DNA of 64,000 bases, from contig NZ_VTOU01000005.1 of the NCBI RefSeq assembly GCF_008274695.1, positions 1 to 64,000 on the forward strand, read 5' to 3'. The DNA is from Sphingomonas montanisoli (GTDB taxonomy: Bacteria; Pseudomonadota; Alphaproteobacteria; Sphingomonadales; Sphingomonadaceae). Made by a program: the position numbers and the translations under genes. Shown in pieces: positions 41,497-50,670 of the stretch. The stretch's first letter is position 1; each line of letters begins with the position of its first letter. The notes under the pieces are model-generated. The model ran no database searches. It worked only from the letters and a program-made list of their open reading frames with translations, and was not told where the DNA came from.

Positions 41497-43377
41497 ATGG
41501 CGAACATGCTCCCCTCCCTGATGCAGGCGGTGGCGCTGATCGCCGGCGCGCCGGATGAGGTTGCGTCCGCGCAGGCGCCGGCGCCCGAGGCTGCTCCCGC
41601 TCCGGAAGCCGTCGAACTGCCCGCGCAGGGTCAGTCGATCGACGGCCGCCGCCGGCCCGGCGCGCAGGCCGAACTGCCCGCGCCGATCATCCAGAATAAT
41701 GTCGGGGCGGTAGCCCCGCCCCCGCCCGAGGCGTTTAACAGCGACGAATTTCCGGTGCCCGATCGCTGGCGTCTGGCCAAGGCGCTGTGCCCGGACAAGG
41801 GCTTCATCGGCATCCAGAATGTCTGCCATTCGCGCTGGGATCCCTATCACCAGAATTTCCTGAAGGGCGATCGCCCGATTGCCAAGGACAAGATCCCGTC
41901 CTGGCTGCCGATCCACGGCGACGACTGGTTCTTCATCCTGTCGGGAATCTCCGACACGATCGTCGAGCCGCGCAACTTCCCGACCCCGGCGAGCCGGCAG
42001 ATCGTCGAGCGCCCGCAACAGAATGGCGTGTTCGGGCGCGGCGAAAGCCTGGTCGCGGCCCAGACCTTCATCGGATCGGTCGCGCTCATCAAAGGATCGA
42101 CCGCGTATAAGCCGCCAGATATCGAGTATCGCCTGACACTGGCCTTCAACGTCAACTACGTGAACGTGCAGGAACGTCGCGTCCTGAATGTCGAGCCGTC
42201 GAAGAAGACCCACCGCACCGACCAGTTCGTTGGTGTGCAGGAACTCTTCATCGACAAGCACCTCGGCAACAAGTCGGATCATTACGATTTCGATTCGCTG
42301 CGCATCGGCATCCAGCCCTTCCAGGCGGATTTCCGCGGCTTCCTGTTCAACGACAACCAGTTGGGCATCCGCCTGTTCGGCAACCGCGACAACAACCGCT
42401 TCCAATATAATCTGGCGGCGATCTGGCGGCTCGAGAAGGACACGAACAGCGGCCTGAACGACGTCACGACGATGCCGCGCGACGATTTCGTCCTGTTCGG
42501 CAACATGTTCCTGCAGGATTTCCCGATCGCGGGCATGACCTCGCTCGTCTCGGCAACCGCGAACATCAATCGCGAGAACGACATCAAGGTCGACGACAAC
42601 GGCTTCCCGATCGTCCCCGTGCTGCTGGGCGATCTGAAGCCACGCAAGTACGAAGCCTATTATCTCGGCTATTCGGTCGATGGCCGGCTGAACCGGTTCA
42701 ACCTGTCGGCCAGCGTCTATGGCCTGCTCGGCCGTGACAGCCACAATCTGTTCACGGCGCGGGAATCGAAGGTGCGCGGCTTCTTCGGCGCGGCGGAATT
42801 GAGCTACGACATCGATTGGATGCGCTTCAAGCTGTCGGGCCTCTACGCCAGCGGCGACAAGAAGCCGTATAACAACACCGAAACCGGTTTCGACGCGATC
42901 TTCGAGAACCCGGTCTTCGCAGGCGCCGACACCAGCTACTGGATCCGCCAGTCGATCCCTTTTGCGGGCGGTGGGCGCGTGGTGAACGTCAGCCAGCGCA
43001 ACGGCCTGCTCAACGATCTGCGATCGTCGAAGGATCAGGGCCAGTCGAACTTCAACAATCCGGGCACGATCCTGGCCGGCGTCGGCGCGGATCTCGATGT
43101 GCTGCCGCAGCTGCGCATCTCGCCGCAACTCAATCGGCTGTGGTTCGCGACCACCGAGACGCTGAAGGCGCTGCGCGTCGAGGACAGCATTCCCAAGTCT
43201 ATCGGCTGGGATCTGTCGACCGCGATCGTTTACCGGCCCGCAATGGTGCAGAATGCGGTGTTCCGCCTGTCGGGCGCGGTGCTCGATCCGGGCAAGGGTT
43301 TCAAGGATCTCTTCACCAACTCGAAGGGCCAGAAGCGTTATTATTCTGTGCTTTTCAATGCGATCCTGACGTTTTGA
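41497..43377 (+). CDS. Outer-membrane beta-barrel protein (candidate porin of the conduit)
   Basis: The 626-residue protein begins with a weak signal peptide (MANMLPSLMQAVALIAGAPD, cut near ASAQ), then a Pro/Ala/Glu-rich linker to about residue 70. From about 150 onward it shows alternating amphipathic strands typical of transmembrane barrels (RLTLAFNVNYVNVQERRVLN, KYEAYYLGYSVDGRLNRFNL, AAELSYDIDWMRFKLSGLYA) and ends in NAILTF, a terminal Phe as the assembly machinery recognises. Its size is in the range of MtrB-type sheaths. No heme motif is present, although a lone CH occurs at VCHSRW. It starts on the base after the lipoprotein stop and is followed by the decaheme gene eight bases later. 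Confidence 0.8.
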   Translation: MANMLPSLMQAVALIAGAPDEVASAQAPAPEAAPAPEAVELPAQGQSIDGRRRPGAQAELPAPIIQNNVGAVAPPPPEAFNSDEFPVPDRWRLAKALCPDKGFIGIQNVCHSRWDPYHQNFLKGDRPIAKDKIPSWLPIHGDDWFFILSGISDTIVEPRNFPTPASRQIVERPQQNGVFGRGESLVAAQTFIGSVALIKGSTAYKPPDIEYRLTLAFNVNYVNVQERRVLNVEPSKKTHRTDQFVGVQELFIDKHLGNKSDHYDFDSLRIGIQPFQADFRGFLFNDNQLGIRLFGNRDNNRFQYNLAAIWRLEKDTNSGLNDVTTMPRDDFVLFGNMFLQDFPIAGMTSLVSATANINRENDIKVDDNGFPIVPVLLGDLKPRKYEAYYLGYSVDGRLNRFNLSASVYGLLGRDSHNLFTARESKVRGFFGAAELSYDIDWMRFKLSGLYASGDKKPYNNTETGFDAIFENPVFAGADTSYWIRQSIPFAGGGRVVNVSQRNGLLNDLRSSKDQGQSNFNNPGTILAGVGADLDVLPQLRISPQLNRLWFATTETLKALRVEDSIPKSIGWDLSTAIVYRPAMVQNAVFRLSGAVLDPGKGFKDLFTNSKGQKRYYSVLFNAILTF

Positions 43378-43385
43378 GGGGTTAG

Positions 43386-46300
43386 ATGCGAACTTTGGGG
43401 CGACAGGGACTGGTAGCTTGGGCGGCGCGATGCGTGGTCGCGCTGTCGGCGTGCCTGACTTTGTTCGCAACCGCACCGCTGACCGCGAACGAGGGCGAGA
43501 AGCCCGTCGCGCGCGATTACAGCCTGGTCCGCGTCGGGCCTGCCCCCCGCACCCAGTTCTGGGAAGATCATGACGGCGTTCAGGGCGCCGACGCCAAGAA
43601 TGCCGGCTGCATGTCCTGCCACACGCAGAGCGACCGCAAGACCATGCACGACAGCCAGGCGGTGGTGCTGAGCTGCACCGACTGCCATGGCGGCAACAAC
43701 AAGATTTCGGGCGATCCCAGCAAGGGGCCGAACGACCCCACCTACGTCGCCGCGCGCGATCAGGCGCACGTCCTGCCGCGTTATCCGATCGCGTGGCGCT
43801 GGCCCTCGTCGGCCAATCCGAAACGCAGCTACACGCTGCTGAACAAGGAATCGGCTGAATATATCCGCTTCGTGAACCCGTCCGACTATCGGGTGGCGCG
43901 CGATGCGTGCGGCGCGTGCCATATGGAGATCATCACGGCAGCCGAACGATCGCTAATGGCGACAGGCGCGATGCTGTGGGGCGGTGCGGCCTATAATAAC
44001 GGTATTTTGCCGTATAAGAATTACAGCTTCGGTGAGGCGTACACCGCGCGTGGCGAACCCGCGATCCTGAAGTCGCCGGGCGTCGGCACCGCGATCGGAA
44101 CCGTCACGCCCGAACAGAAGGCGCGCGGCGCCCTGCCCATCTTCTATCCGCTGCCGACCTGGCACGTCATTCCGCCGGCCGACATCTTCCGGGTGTTCGA
44201 ACGCGGCGGCCGCGTGATCAGCAGCCAGTTCTCCGAAATCGGCCTGCCCAATCCGTCGGGCAGCATCCAGCGCCTCGAGGAGCCCGGCCGGCCCGACCTG
44301 AAACAGTCGAACCGCGGCCCCGGCACCGGCCTGCGCACTGCAATCCCCGTGCTCAACATCCACAAGACGCGTCTCAACGATCCGTTCATGTGGTTCTTGG
44401 GCACCAACGACCAGCCCGGCGATTATCGCCATTCGGGCTGCGCGGGCTGCCACGTCGTCTATGCGAACGATCGCGAGCCGACCCACAGCCTGATCTACGC
44501 CAAATATGGCCGCGACGGACAGACCGCGACGGTCGATCCGACGATCCGCGACCTCGTCGAGCGCCCCGAACTCGATCATCACGAGGGCGGTGGCCATGGC
44601 GGCGCTGCCGAGCATGGCGCCAAAGGTGGTCATGAAGACGATGCCCATGCGTCGGCCAAAGGCCATGAGCCGGCCGAGAAGGGCCACGGCAACGTCACGG
44701 CGCACGGCGATCACGCGACGCCCGCACACCCGGTCGGCGCGGTGAAGGAGAAGGGTCACCCGATCCAGCACGCCTTCACGCGCGCCATCCCAACCGCGCA
44801 GTGCATGAATTGCCACATGCACCAGCCCAACATCTTCCTGAACAGCTATCTCGGCTACACGATGTGGGACTATGAGTCCGACGCGCCGTTGATGTGGCCG
44901 GCCAAGCAGAAATATCCGACCGCGGCCGAGCGTTTCGCGGTGATCGATCGCAACCCGGAGGCCGCGGCCGCGATCGGCAAATGGTCCGACGTCGATTTCC
45001 TGCGCCGCGTCTATGACGACGTGAATCCGAAGGCCAAGGATACGCAGTTCGCCGACTATCACGGCCACGGCTGGAACTTCCGCGCGATCTACAAGCGCGA
45101 TCGCGATGGCAATCTGCTCGATGCCTGGGGCAAGATGTCGACGAACGGGACCGAGACGGCCCACATCATTGATCCGAACGATCCGGAGAAATTCCGCAAG
45201 CACGGCATGGGCGAATTCGCCCCCGTCGGCGAGCAGAAGGGCAAGGCGGTCCACATGATGGACATCCATGCCGAAAAGGGCATGCAGTGCGCCGATTGCC
45301 ACTTCGCGCAGGACAGCCACGGAAGCGGCTTCATGTATGGCGAAGTCGCCAACGCGATCGAGATCGGGTGTAAGGACTGCCACGGCACCGCCGACGCGTT
45401 GCCCACCCTGCTGACCTCGGGTCCGGCTGCGCGTCCGGGCGGCACCAACCTCGCCCTCCTGCGCAACCCCGACGGCAAGCGCCGCTTCGAGTGGGTGACC
45501 GAGGCGGGTGGCGAACGCACCCTGATCCAGCGTTCGCTGGTCGATCCCAAGATCGAGTGGAAGGTTTCGCTGGTCGCCCAGTCGGTCGATCGCGGCAGCA
45601 GCCACTTCAATCCGCTCGCCGCCCGCGCCAAGCTGGTGTCGAAGCTCGGCGCGCAGACCGGCAAATTCGATTGGGGTCCGGGCGTTCCCAAGTCGGAGCG
45701 CGCGCATACCGAAGACAATATGGCCTGCTTCACCTGCCACCTGTCGTGGACCACGTCGTGCGGCGGCTGCCACCTGCCGATCGAGGCGAACTGGAAGACG
45801 ACCGGCCACAAATATGACGGCATCGAAAGCCGCAACTTCGCGACCTACAACCCGCAGGTCGCGCGCGATGAGATGTTCCAGATCGGCCGGCATCAGACCA
45901 CGAAGGGCAATATCGTCGCCCCGATCCGCTCCACCTCGGCGCTGGTCCTCTCGTCGACCAACATCAACCGCGAGCGCATCTATATCCAGCAGCCGCCCAT
46001 CTCGTCGGCGGGCTATTCGAGCCAGGCCTTCGCCCCGCACTTCCCGCATACCGTGCGCAAGACCGAGACGAAGACCTGCACCGACTGCCATCTCAGCGCG
46101 AATGACGACAACAATGCCGTCATGGCGCAGCTGATGGTGCTGGGCACCAACTTCGTGAACTTCGTCGGCATGAACGCCTGGACCGGGCTGGAACATGGCA
46201 TCGAGGCGGTGCGCGTGACCGAATGGAGCGAGCCGCAGGCCGTGATCGGCAGCTACCTGCATAAGTACGCCTATCCCGACTGGTATAAGGCGCATCAGGA

Positions 46301-47597
46301 CCATAATCGCGAGCTGATCGAGTGGAAGCGCGGCACCCGCTTCGGCGACAAATTCTCGGGCGAGGATGACTCGATCGAGGAGTTCGCCAACACCACGCAT
46401 CCGACCCCCGATGCAGCACGCTGCCTGCAGCTGCGCGGCGAATATATCTTCACCGCGCAGGGGCGTGGCGGGTTCGAGGTCTATGACGTCGCGTCGATCG
46501 CCAACAAGGGCACGTCGCAGCGCATCCTGACCGCGCCCTTCTCCCCGCTCGGCCACAACACCACGGTCAAGTCGAAGAACGCGACCTGCATGGCGCTGCC
46601 CACCGGCCAGGCGATCAGCACCCAGCGCAACGATCAGATCACGAAGTTCTACCCCGAGAACCAGGAACAGAAGATGGCGGAGCTGTATCGCTACGCCTTC
46701 GTCACGGACTCGGAAGAAGGGCTGATCGTCGTCAATGTCGAAACGCTGGCCGATGGCGATCCGCGCAACAACTTCCTGAAGCGTTCGGCGACCTGGAACG
46801 ATGGCAACGTGCTCAAGGGTGCGCGCCACATCACGATCGGCGGCAACTATGCCTATATCGCGGCGGATGCGGGCATGGTCGTGGTCGACATCAGCGATCC
46901 GATCCGGCCGAAGCTGGCCGCGACGGTGCCGCTGCGCGACGCCCGCGCCTCGGCGCTCCAGTTCCGCTATCTGTGGGTGACGACCGCCGAGGGGCTGCAA
47001 CTCATCGACGTGACGCATCTCGACAAGCCGGTGCTGACCCCGGCGGTCTTCCCGCTGGCCGATGCGCGCCGCGTCTATCTGGCGCGCACCTATGCCTATG
47101 TCGCGGCGAAGAATGACGGCCTCGTCATCGTCGACATCCGCAAGCCGCTGGCGCCGCAGCTGTACATGAAGGTCGGCTTCGACGGTAAGCTGAACGATGC
47201 CGAGGACGTGATCGTCGGCACCACCAACGCCTCGCTCTTCGCTTATGTCGCGGACGGGCGGAACGGCCTGAAGGTGATCCAGCTGACCAGCCCGGACAGC
47301 CAGCCCAATTTCTACGGCTTCTCGCCCGCGCCCAAGCCCGAACTGATCGCCTGGGTCAAGACCACCTCCCCCGCACTCGCTTTGTCGAAGGGTCTCGATC
47401 GCGATCGCGGCGTCGACGAAAGCGGCAACCAGATCGCGATCTTCGGCCGCTTGGGTTCACGCCCGTTCCACCGCAGCGAGATGGAAAAGCTGTTCCTCGA
47501 CAGCCGCGGCGTCCCGTGGAAGGTCAGCGACACGCCGACCTTCGCGGACTGGCTCCCGGCGAAGGCTAGCGGATCGGCGACCGCGCGGCGGCGGTGA
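43386..47597 (+). CDS. Decaheme cytochrome c with His-rich insert and LVIVD propeller
   Basis: The 1403-residue protein has an N-terminal signal (GLVAWAARCVVALSACLTLF) that is either an ordinary signal peptide cut after PLTA or a lipobox at Cys23. Ten CxxCH motifs start at residues 75, 97, 175, 352, 473, 635, 662, 781, 792 and 898. A His/Gly/Glu-rich stretch lies at about 396-455 (HHEGGGHGGAAEHGAKGG). From about 1015 to 1300 six LVIVD-type repeats appear (YAYIAADAGMVVVDIS, YAYVAAKNDGLVIVDIRKP), which should form a beta-propeller. The GAGGGG ribosome site overlaps the barrel gene's end. I infer the electron-carrying partner of the barrel, with the propeller as a docking or surface domain. Confidence 0.9.
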   Translation: MRTLGRQGLVAWAARCVVALSACLTLFATAPLTANEGEKPVARDYSLVRVGPAPRTQFWEDHDGVQGADAKNAGCMSCHTQSDRKTMHDSQAVVLSCTDCHGGNNKISGDPSKGPNDPTYVAARDQAHVLPRYPIAWRWPSSANPKRSYTLLNKESAEYIRFVNPSDYRVARDACGACHMEIITAAERSLMATGAMLWGGAAYNNGILPYKNYSFGEAYTARGEPAILKSPGVGTAIGTVTPEQKARGALPIFYPLPTWHVIPPADIFRVFERGGRVISSQFSEIGLPNPSGSIQRLEEPGRPDLKQSNRGPGTGLRTAIPVLNIHKTRLNDPFMWFLGTNDQPGDYRHSGCAGCHVVYANDREPTHSLIYAKYGRDGQTATVDPTIRDLVERPELDHHEGGGHGGAAEHGAKGGHEDDAHASAKGHEPAEKGHGNVTAHGDHATPAHPVGAVKEKGHPIQHAFTRAIPTAQCMNCHMHQPNIFLNSYLGYTMWDYESDAPLMWPAKQKYPTAAERFAVIDRNPEAAAAIGKWSDVDFLRRVYDDVNPKAKDTQFADYHGHGWNFRAIYKRDRDGNLLDAWGKMSTNGTETAHIIDPNDPEKFRKHGMGEFAPVGEQKGKAVHMMDIHAEKGMQCADCHFAQDSHGSGFMYGEVANAIEIGCKDCHGTADALPTLLTSGPAARPGGTNLALLRNPDGKRRFEWVTEAGGERTLIQRSLVDPKIEWKVSLVAQSVDRGSSHFNPLAARAKLVSKLGAQTGKFDWGPGVPKSERAHTEDNMACFTCHLSWTTSCGGCHLPIEANWKTTGHKYDGIESRNFATYNPQVARDEMFQIGRHQTTKGNIVAPIRSTSALVLSSTNINRERIYIQQPPISSAGYSSQAFAPHFPHTVRKTETKTCTDCHLSANDDNNAVMAQLMVLGTNFVNFVGMNAWTGLEHGIEAVRVTEWSEPQAVIGSYLHKYAYPDWYKAHQDHNRELIEWKRGTRFGDKFSGEDDSIEEFANTTHPTPDAARCLQLRGEYIFTAQGRGGFEVYDVASIANKGTSQRILTAPFSPLGHNTTVKSKNATCMALPTGQAISTQRNDQITKFYPENQEQKMAELYRYAFVTDSEEGLIVVNVETLADGDPRNNFLKRSATWNDGNVLKGARHITIGGNYAYIAADAGMVVVDISDPIRPKLAATVPLRDARASALQFRYLWVTTAEGLQLIDVTHLDKPVLTPAVFPLADARRVYLARTYAYVAAKNDGLVIVDIRKPLAPQLYMKVGFDGKLNDAEDVIVGTTNASLFAYVADGRNGLKVIQLTSPDSQPNFYGFSPAPKPELIAWVKTTSPALALSKGLDRDRGVDESGNQIAIFGRLGSRPFHRSEMEKLFLDSRGVPWKVSDTPTFADWLPAKASGSATARRR

Positions 47598-48139
47598 CGA
47601 AGTCGCTGGCGATGATAGCCCGATGTATGGCCGTCGCATGGGCCTGTATTGCCGGTAATGGCGCGTTGGCAGGCCCGTTTCCTCCCATTGCGTTCACAGC
47701 GATGGGCTATTCTGAAGTATCGATCGATACTCTAGAAGGTACACCTAACTTCGAAAGCAGGCGGCTCGATCCCGGCGGTTTCTTGCAGGTGTCGGCAGAT
47801 TTCAACGTTGACGGCGTTATCGACGAAGCCCGCATCCTGGTGAATGCCCGCGAGCAGAGCGCGCGGGTAGTTGCGGTGATCCAGTCGCCGACAAAGATCG
47901 ATACCTATGTCTTGGCAACCATACCCTTAAGCGCCGTAGCGAAGATCGGCATACGTCTCGCTCCGCCGGCGTCTTACAAGTTGGCCTGCTCTGGCTGCGC
48001 TGGTCAGCGTATTGTTACAAGTCGAGCAGGTATCGTTATCTTCGAGTTCGGCGGCGAAGCTCGGCTGGAAACACACCCAAGCGACAATCTCGATGACAAC
48101 TTTGTCAGCGCGGCGATCGATCCTAGCGCGGCGTCGTAA
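47594..48139 (+). CDS. Small exported protein of the multiheme operon
   Basis: The 181-residue protein starts at GTG 47594, overlapping the decaheme stop as GTGA. A signal peptide is visible (LAMIARCMAVAWACIAGNGA, cut near LAGP). The mature part is beta-rich and contains SADFNVDGVIDEARILVN, a loop with spaced Asp residues reminiscent of FG-GAP or calcium-binding turns, and a C-x-x-C pair (LACSGCAGQRI) without the following His, so it is not a heme site. I recognise no family. Its base composition is slightly less GC-biased than its neighbours. The coupling suggests a maturation or accessory role for the cytochromes. It converges on xerC with no gap. Confidence 0.75.
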   Translation: MTKSLAMIARCMAVAWACIAGNGALAGPFPPIAFTAMGYSEVSIDTLEGTPNFESRRLDPGGFLQVSADFNVDGVIDEARILVNAREQSARVVAVIQSPTKIDTYVLATIPLSAVAKIGIRLAPPASYKLACSGCAGQRIVTSRAGIVIFEFGGEARLETHPSDNLDDNFVSAAIDPSAAS

Positions 48140-49069
48140 TCACGCCCGCGGGTGCGCGTTGCGATACACGTCCATCAGATGCGCCGCATCGACGCCCGTA
48201 TAGACCTGCGTCGAGGACAGGCTCGCATGGCCGAGCAGTTCCTGGAGCGAACGCAGATCAGCCCCCCGCCCCAACAGGTGCGTCGCGAAGCTGTGGCGGA
48301 GAGCGTGGGGGGTGGTGCGGCCGTCCAGACCTAACCGAACACGCGCGGCGCGGACGGCACGGCGGATGAGGTCGGGGGCGAGCGGGCCGCCCTTGGCGCC
48401 GCGGAACAGGATTTCGTTATCGGCATAGCCATAGGGGCAGAGCGCGGCATAACGCTCGACCGCCTCGCGCACCGGCGGGAGCAAAGGCACGATCCGCGTC
48501 TTGCCGCGCTTGCCCGTCACCGACAGACGATCGCCCAGCGGCAGCGCGTCGCCGGTCAGGCCCACCGCCTCGCCGATGCGCAGGCCCGCGCCGTAGAGCA
48601 GCAGCAGCACCGCCTCATCGCGTGCGGCGATCCAAGGTTCGGCGGCGCTTTCGGCCGCATCCTCGGCGATCGCGGCGATATCCGCGGGGGTGACGGGGCG
48701 CGGCACGCCCTTCTTGATGCGCGGTCCCTTCACGCGCGCCTTGCCGCCCGCAAAGTCGAGGAAGGCGCGCACGGCGGAAAGCTCCCGCGCGGCGGAGACG
48801 TTCGCAAGCCCCTCCCCACGCCGCTCGGCCAGGAAGGCACGCAGATCGCCCTTATCGAGCCCCGCGATCAGATCGCCATCGATGATCTGTCCACGATGCC
48901 GGCCGAGGAATGCGATCAGCCGATGCGCGGTCGCCGCATAAGCGCGGACGGTGTGTTCGGAACGCCGCCGGTCGCGGCGCAAATGATCGGCCCATTCGGC
49001 GGCCACGAGGCGCGCCGGATGAACGTCTAATGTCGGCCCTCTGGACGATTTTTTCAAATCGCCCATCAT
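48140..49069 (-). CDS. xerC: Tyrosine recombinase XerC
   Basis: The 309-residue protein has an N-terminal SAM-like domain (WADHLRRDRRRSEHTVRAYA) and a C-terminal catalytic domain. Catalytic residues are visible: Arg in YGAGLRIGEAVGL, Lys in GKRGKTRIVPLL, H-x-x-R in TPHALRHSFATHLLGRG, His in LQELLGHASLSSTQVYTGV and the nucleophilic Tyr in the same stretch. It resolves chromosome dimers at dif with XerD. The preceding gene on the strand encodes a DUF484 protein, the usual neighbour of xerC, which favours XerC over a phage integrase. ATG codons at 49069 and 49066 are both possible. Confidence 0.93.
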   Translation of the reverse strand: MMGDLKKSSRGPTLDVHPARLVAAEWADHLRRDRRRSEHTVRAYAATAHRLIAFLGRHRGQIIDGDLIAGLDKGDLRAFLAERRGEGLANVSAARELSAVRAFLDFAGGKARVKGPRIKKGVPRPVTPADIAAIAEDAAESAAEPWIAARDEAVLLLLYGAGLRIGEAVGLTGDALPLGDRLSVTGKRGKTRIVPLLPPVREAVERYAALCPYGYADNEILFRGAKGGPLAPDLIRRAVRAARVRLGLDGRTTPHALRHSFATHLLGRGADLRSLQELLGHASLSSTQVYTGVDAAHLMDVYRNAHPRA

Positions 49070-49109
49070 GCCTTGTCCTTTGTTGGTCGCATTTTCCGAG
49101 GAAAATGCT

Positions 49110-49670
49110 TCAGGGAAGCAGCCACCGCCCGATCATGCGCGAAAGCATCGCGCCGAGGAAGCCCAGCAATTCGGAACCCGCGCGCGTATCGAAACCCTGC
49201 GGACGACGCTGGCCGAGCGCGAGGACGCCACCGGGCAGCGGCGCTTCGGCGGTCAGGCGGATCAAAGCCTCGGCGCGGATCAGTTCGGAAGCCGGGCCGA
49301 ACAACGGATGACCGCGCTCGACTCCGCGCATCACCACGCCTTCGATATCGGCCACCGACTTCTCGACGATGCGACGTTCGACGAACTGCATCCCCGAAGC
49401 ATCGGCGCGCAGCCCCTTGTCGCCAGCGAACAAAGCGACCGACACGGCATCGAGTCCGAGAATGTCGGGCCACAACTGCGTCACGATGTGGATGAGATGA
49501 TCGAGGCCGTTGGCGTCGGTCGCGGCGATCACCGCCTGATGGATAGACGAGACCGCACCCGAATGGCCGCGCGCAAAGGCGATCAGATCCTGATTCGCCT
49601 CCTCCACCTCCGCGACCCTGCGCCGCATCGAGGCCACCGCCCCGCCCTCGAAATCGATCACGCTTCCCAT
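49110..49670 (-). CDS. DUF484 family protein
   Basis: The 186-residue product matches DUF484 proteins encoded upstream of xerC. It has an N-terminal helix with RRRVAEVEEANQDLIAFARG, a GAF-like middle (AVSVALFAGDKGLRADASGM) and the conserved end LPGGVLALGQRRPQGFDTRA and ELLGFLGAMLSRMI. The fold is GAF-like; the function is unknown, although its constant link to xerC suggests chromosome maintenance. I chose the ATG at 49670, since the frame upstream runs through a palindromic repeat and is not protein-like. A 40-base gap separates it from xerC. Confidence 0.85.
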   Translation of the reverse strand: MGSVIDFEGGAVASMRRRVAEVEEANQDLIAFARGHSGAVSSIHQAVIAATDANGLDHLIHIVTQLWPDILGLDAVSVALFAGDKGLRADASGMQFVERRIVEKSVADIEGVVMRGVERGHPLFGPASELIRAEALIRLTAEAPLPGGVLALGQRRPQGFDTRAGSELLGFLGAMLSRMIGRWLLP

Positions 49671-49774
49671 GAGGGCGGATTCTACGCCGGAATGGTTAAC
49701 AGGCAATGGCTTAACGGTGACGTCGATTGATAGGGGGGATCGCGTGGCGAAGGTGCAACGCTCGCTACACCCTT

Positions 49775-49860
49775 CGTCATTGCGAGCGTAGCGTAGCGAA
49801 GCAATCCACTCCGAACTGCGGAATGGATTGCCGCGTCGCCTCCGGCTCCTCGCAATGACG
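49775..49860. repeat. Palindromic repeat, CGTCATTGCGAG family
   Basis: Outer arms CGTCATTGCGAG (49775-49786) and CTCGCAATGACG (49849-49860) are perfect complements. Inner arms GCAATCCA (49801-49808) and TGGATTGC (49824-49831) also pair. The same arms recur at 60013-60125. The element lies in the 298-base gap between the transaldolase and DUF484 genes; the rest of that gap contains further GC-rich inverted pieces (near 49880-49960) but no gene. Confidence 0.85.
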
Positions 49861-49968
49861 AAGAGAACCAACGGAGCCGCAGGCTCCGCAAGGCCGAACG
49901 GCCGCCGCGCCTTATTGGCGCGAAGCCAAGGCGGGCGGATGCCCGCCGCCCGGCGTCTGAGGGCTAAA

Positions 49969-50622
49969 TCAAAGAATCGACTGACCGGTCTTGGCCCAAT
50001 CGGCCATGAAGCCGGCAATGCCCTTCTCGGTCAGCGGATGGTTGAACAGCGCCTTGATGACGGAGGGCGGCGCGGTCATCACGTCGGCGCCGATCTTGGC
50101 CGCCTGCAGGATATGAACGGGGTGGCGGACGCTCGCGACCAGGATTTCGGTGCCGAAATCGTAATTATCGTAGATCTGGCGGATGTCGGCGATCAGATCC
50201 ATGCCGTCGAAACCGATATCATCGTGACGACCGACGAAGGGCGAGATGAAGGCCGCGCCCGCCTTGCCGGCCAGCAGCGCCTGGTTCGCCGAGAAGCAGA
50301 GCGTGACGTTGACCATCGTGCCGTCATCCGACAGCGCCTTGCAGGTCTTGAGCCCGTCGATCGTCAGCGGCACCTTGATGCAGACATTGTCGGCGATCTT
50401 CCGGAGAACTTCGGCTTCCTTCATCATCGTCGCGTGATCGAGCGCGACCACCTCGGCCGAAACGGGCCCGTCGGTGAGATCGCAGATCTCGGCAATGACT
50501 TCGACGAACTTGCGGCCCGACTTGGCGATCAGCGAAGGATTGGTGGTCACGCCATCAAGCAGCCCGGTGGCTGCCATTTCGGCGATGTCTGTGGTGTCGG
50601 CCGTGTCGACGAAGAACTTCAT
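49969..50622 (-). CDS. fsa: Transaldolase / fructose-6-phosphate aldolase
   Basis: The 217-residue enzyme belongs to the small (about 220-residue) transaldolase group. It starts [16 protein letters not shown], has [14 protein letters not shown], the Schiff-base Lys83 in [13 protein letters not shown], and [19 protein letters not shown] near the end. Members are TalB-like small transaldolases or FSA-type aldolases, and sequence alone does not settle the activity. It acts in sugar-phosphate metabolism in the cytoplasm. About 48 bases separate it from the SDR gene upstream on the same strand, so a shared transcript is possible. Confidence 0.92.
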   Translation of the reverse strand: MKFFVDTADTTDIAEMAATGLLDGVTTNPSLIAKSGRKFVEVIAEICDLTDGPVSAEVVALDHATMMKEAEVLRKIADNVCIKVPLTIDGLKTCKALSDDGTMVNVTLCFSANQALLAGKAGAAFISPFVGRHDDIGFDGMDLIADIRQIYDNYDFGTEILVASVRHPVHILQAAKIGADVMTAPPSVIKALFNHPLTEKGIAGFMADWAKTGQSIL

Positions 50623-50670
50623 ATATGCCTCCAGGATGCGAATCTGCGCGCGCTATAGGGCAGCACGGCC

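Noticed and set aside
41840-41860. A heme site in the barrel protein (lone CH in VCHSRW)
   Set aside because: The partner Cys is twelve residues away, which fits no known CxnCH spacing for covalent heme.
41320-43476. A 718-codon frame antisense to the barrel protein
   Set aside because: The product is a string of Arg, Asp and Ile/Val without structure, while the plus strand has barrel strands and a coupled start.
43953-47018. A 1021-codon open frame antisense to the decaheme cytochrome gene
   Set aside because: It mirrors the codon positions of the plus-strand gene, has no family resemblance, and the plus strand encodes ten CxxCH motifs. It is a GC-bias shadow.
47980-48010. A heme site in the small exported protein (CSGC)
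   Set aside because: The Cys pair is followed by Ala, not His, so it is not a c-type heme motif.
49775-49860. The paired palindromic repeats as a CRISPR array
   Set aside because: Only single copies occur at each place, with no regular spacing, spacers or cas genes.
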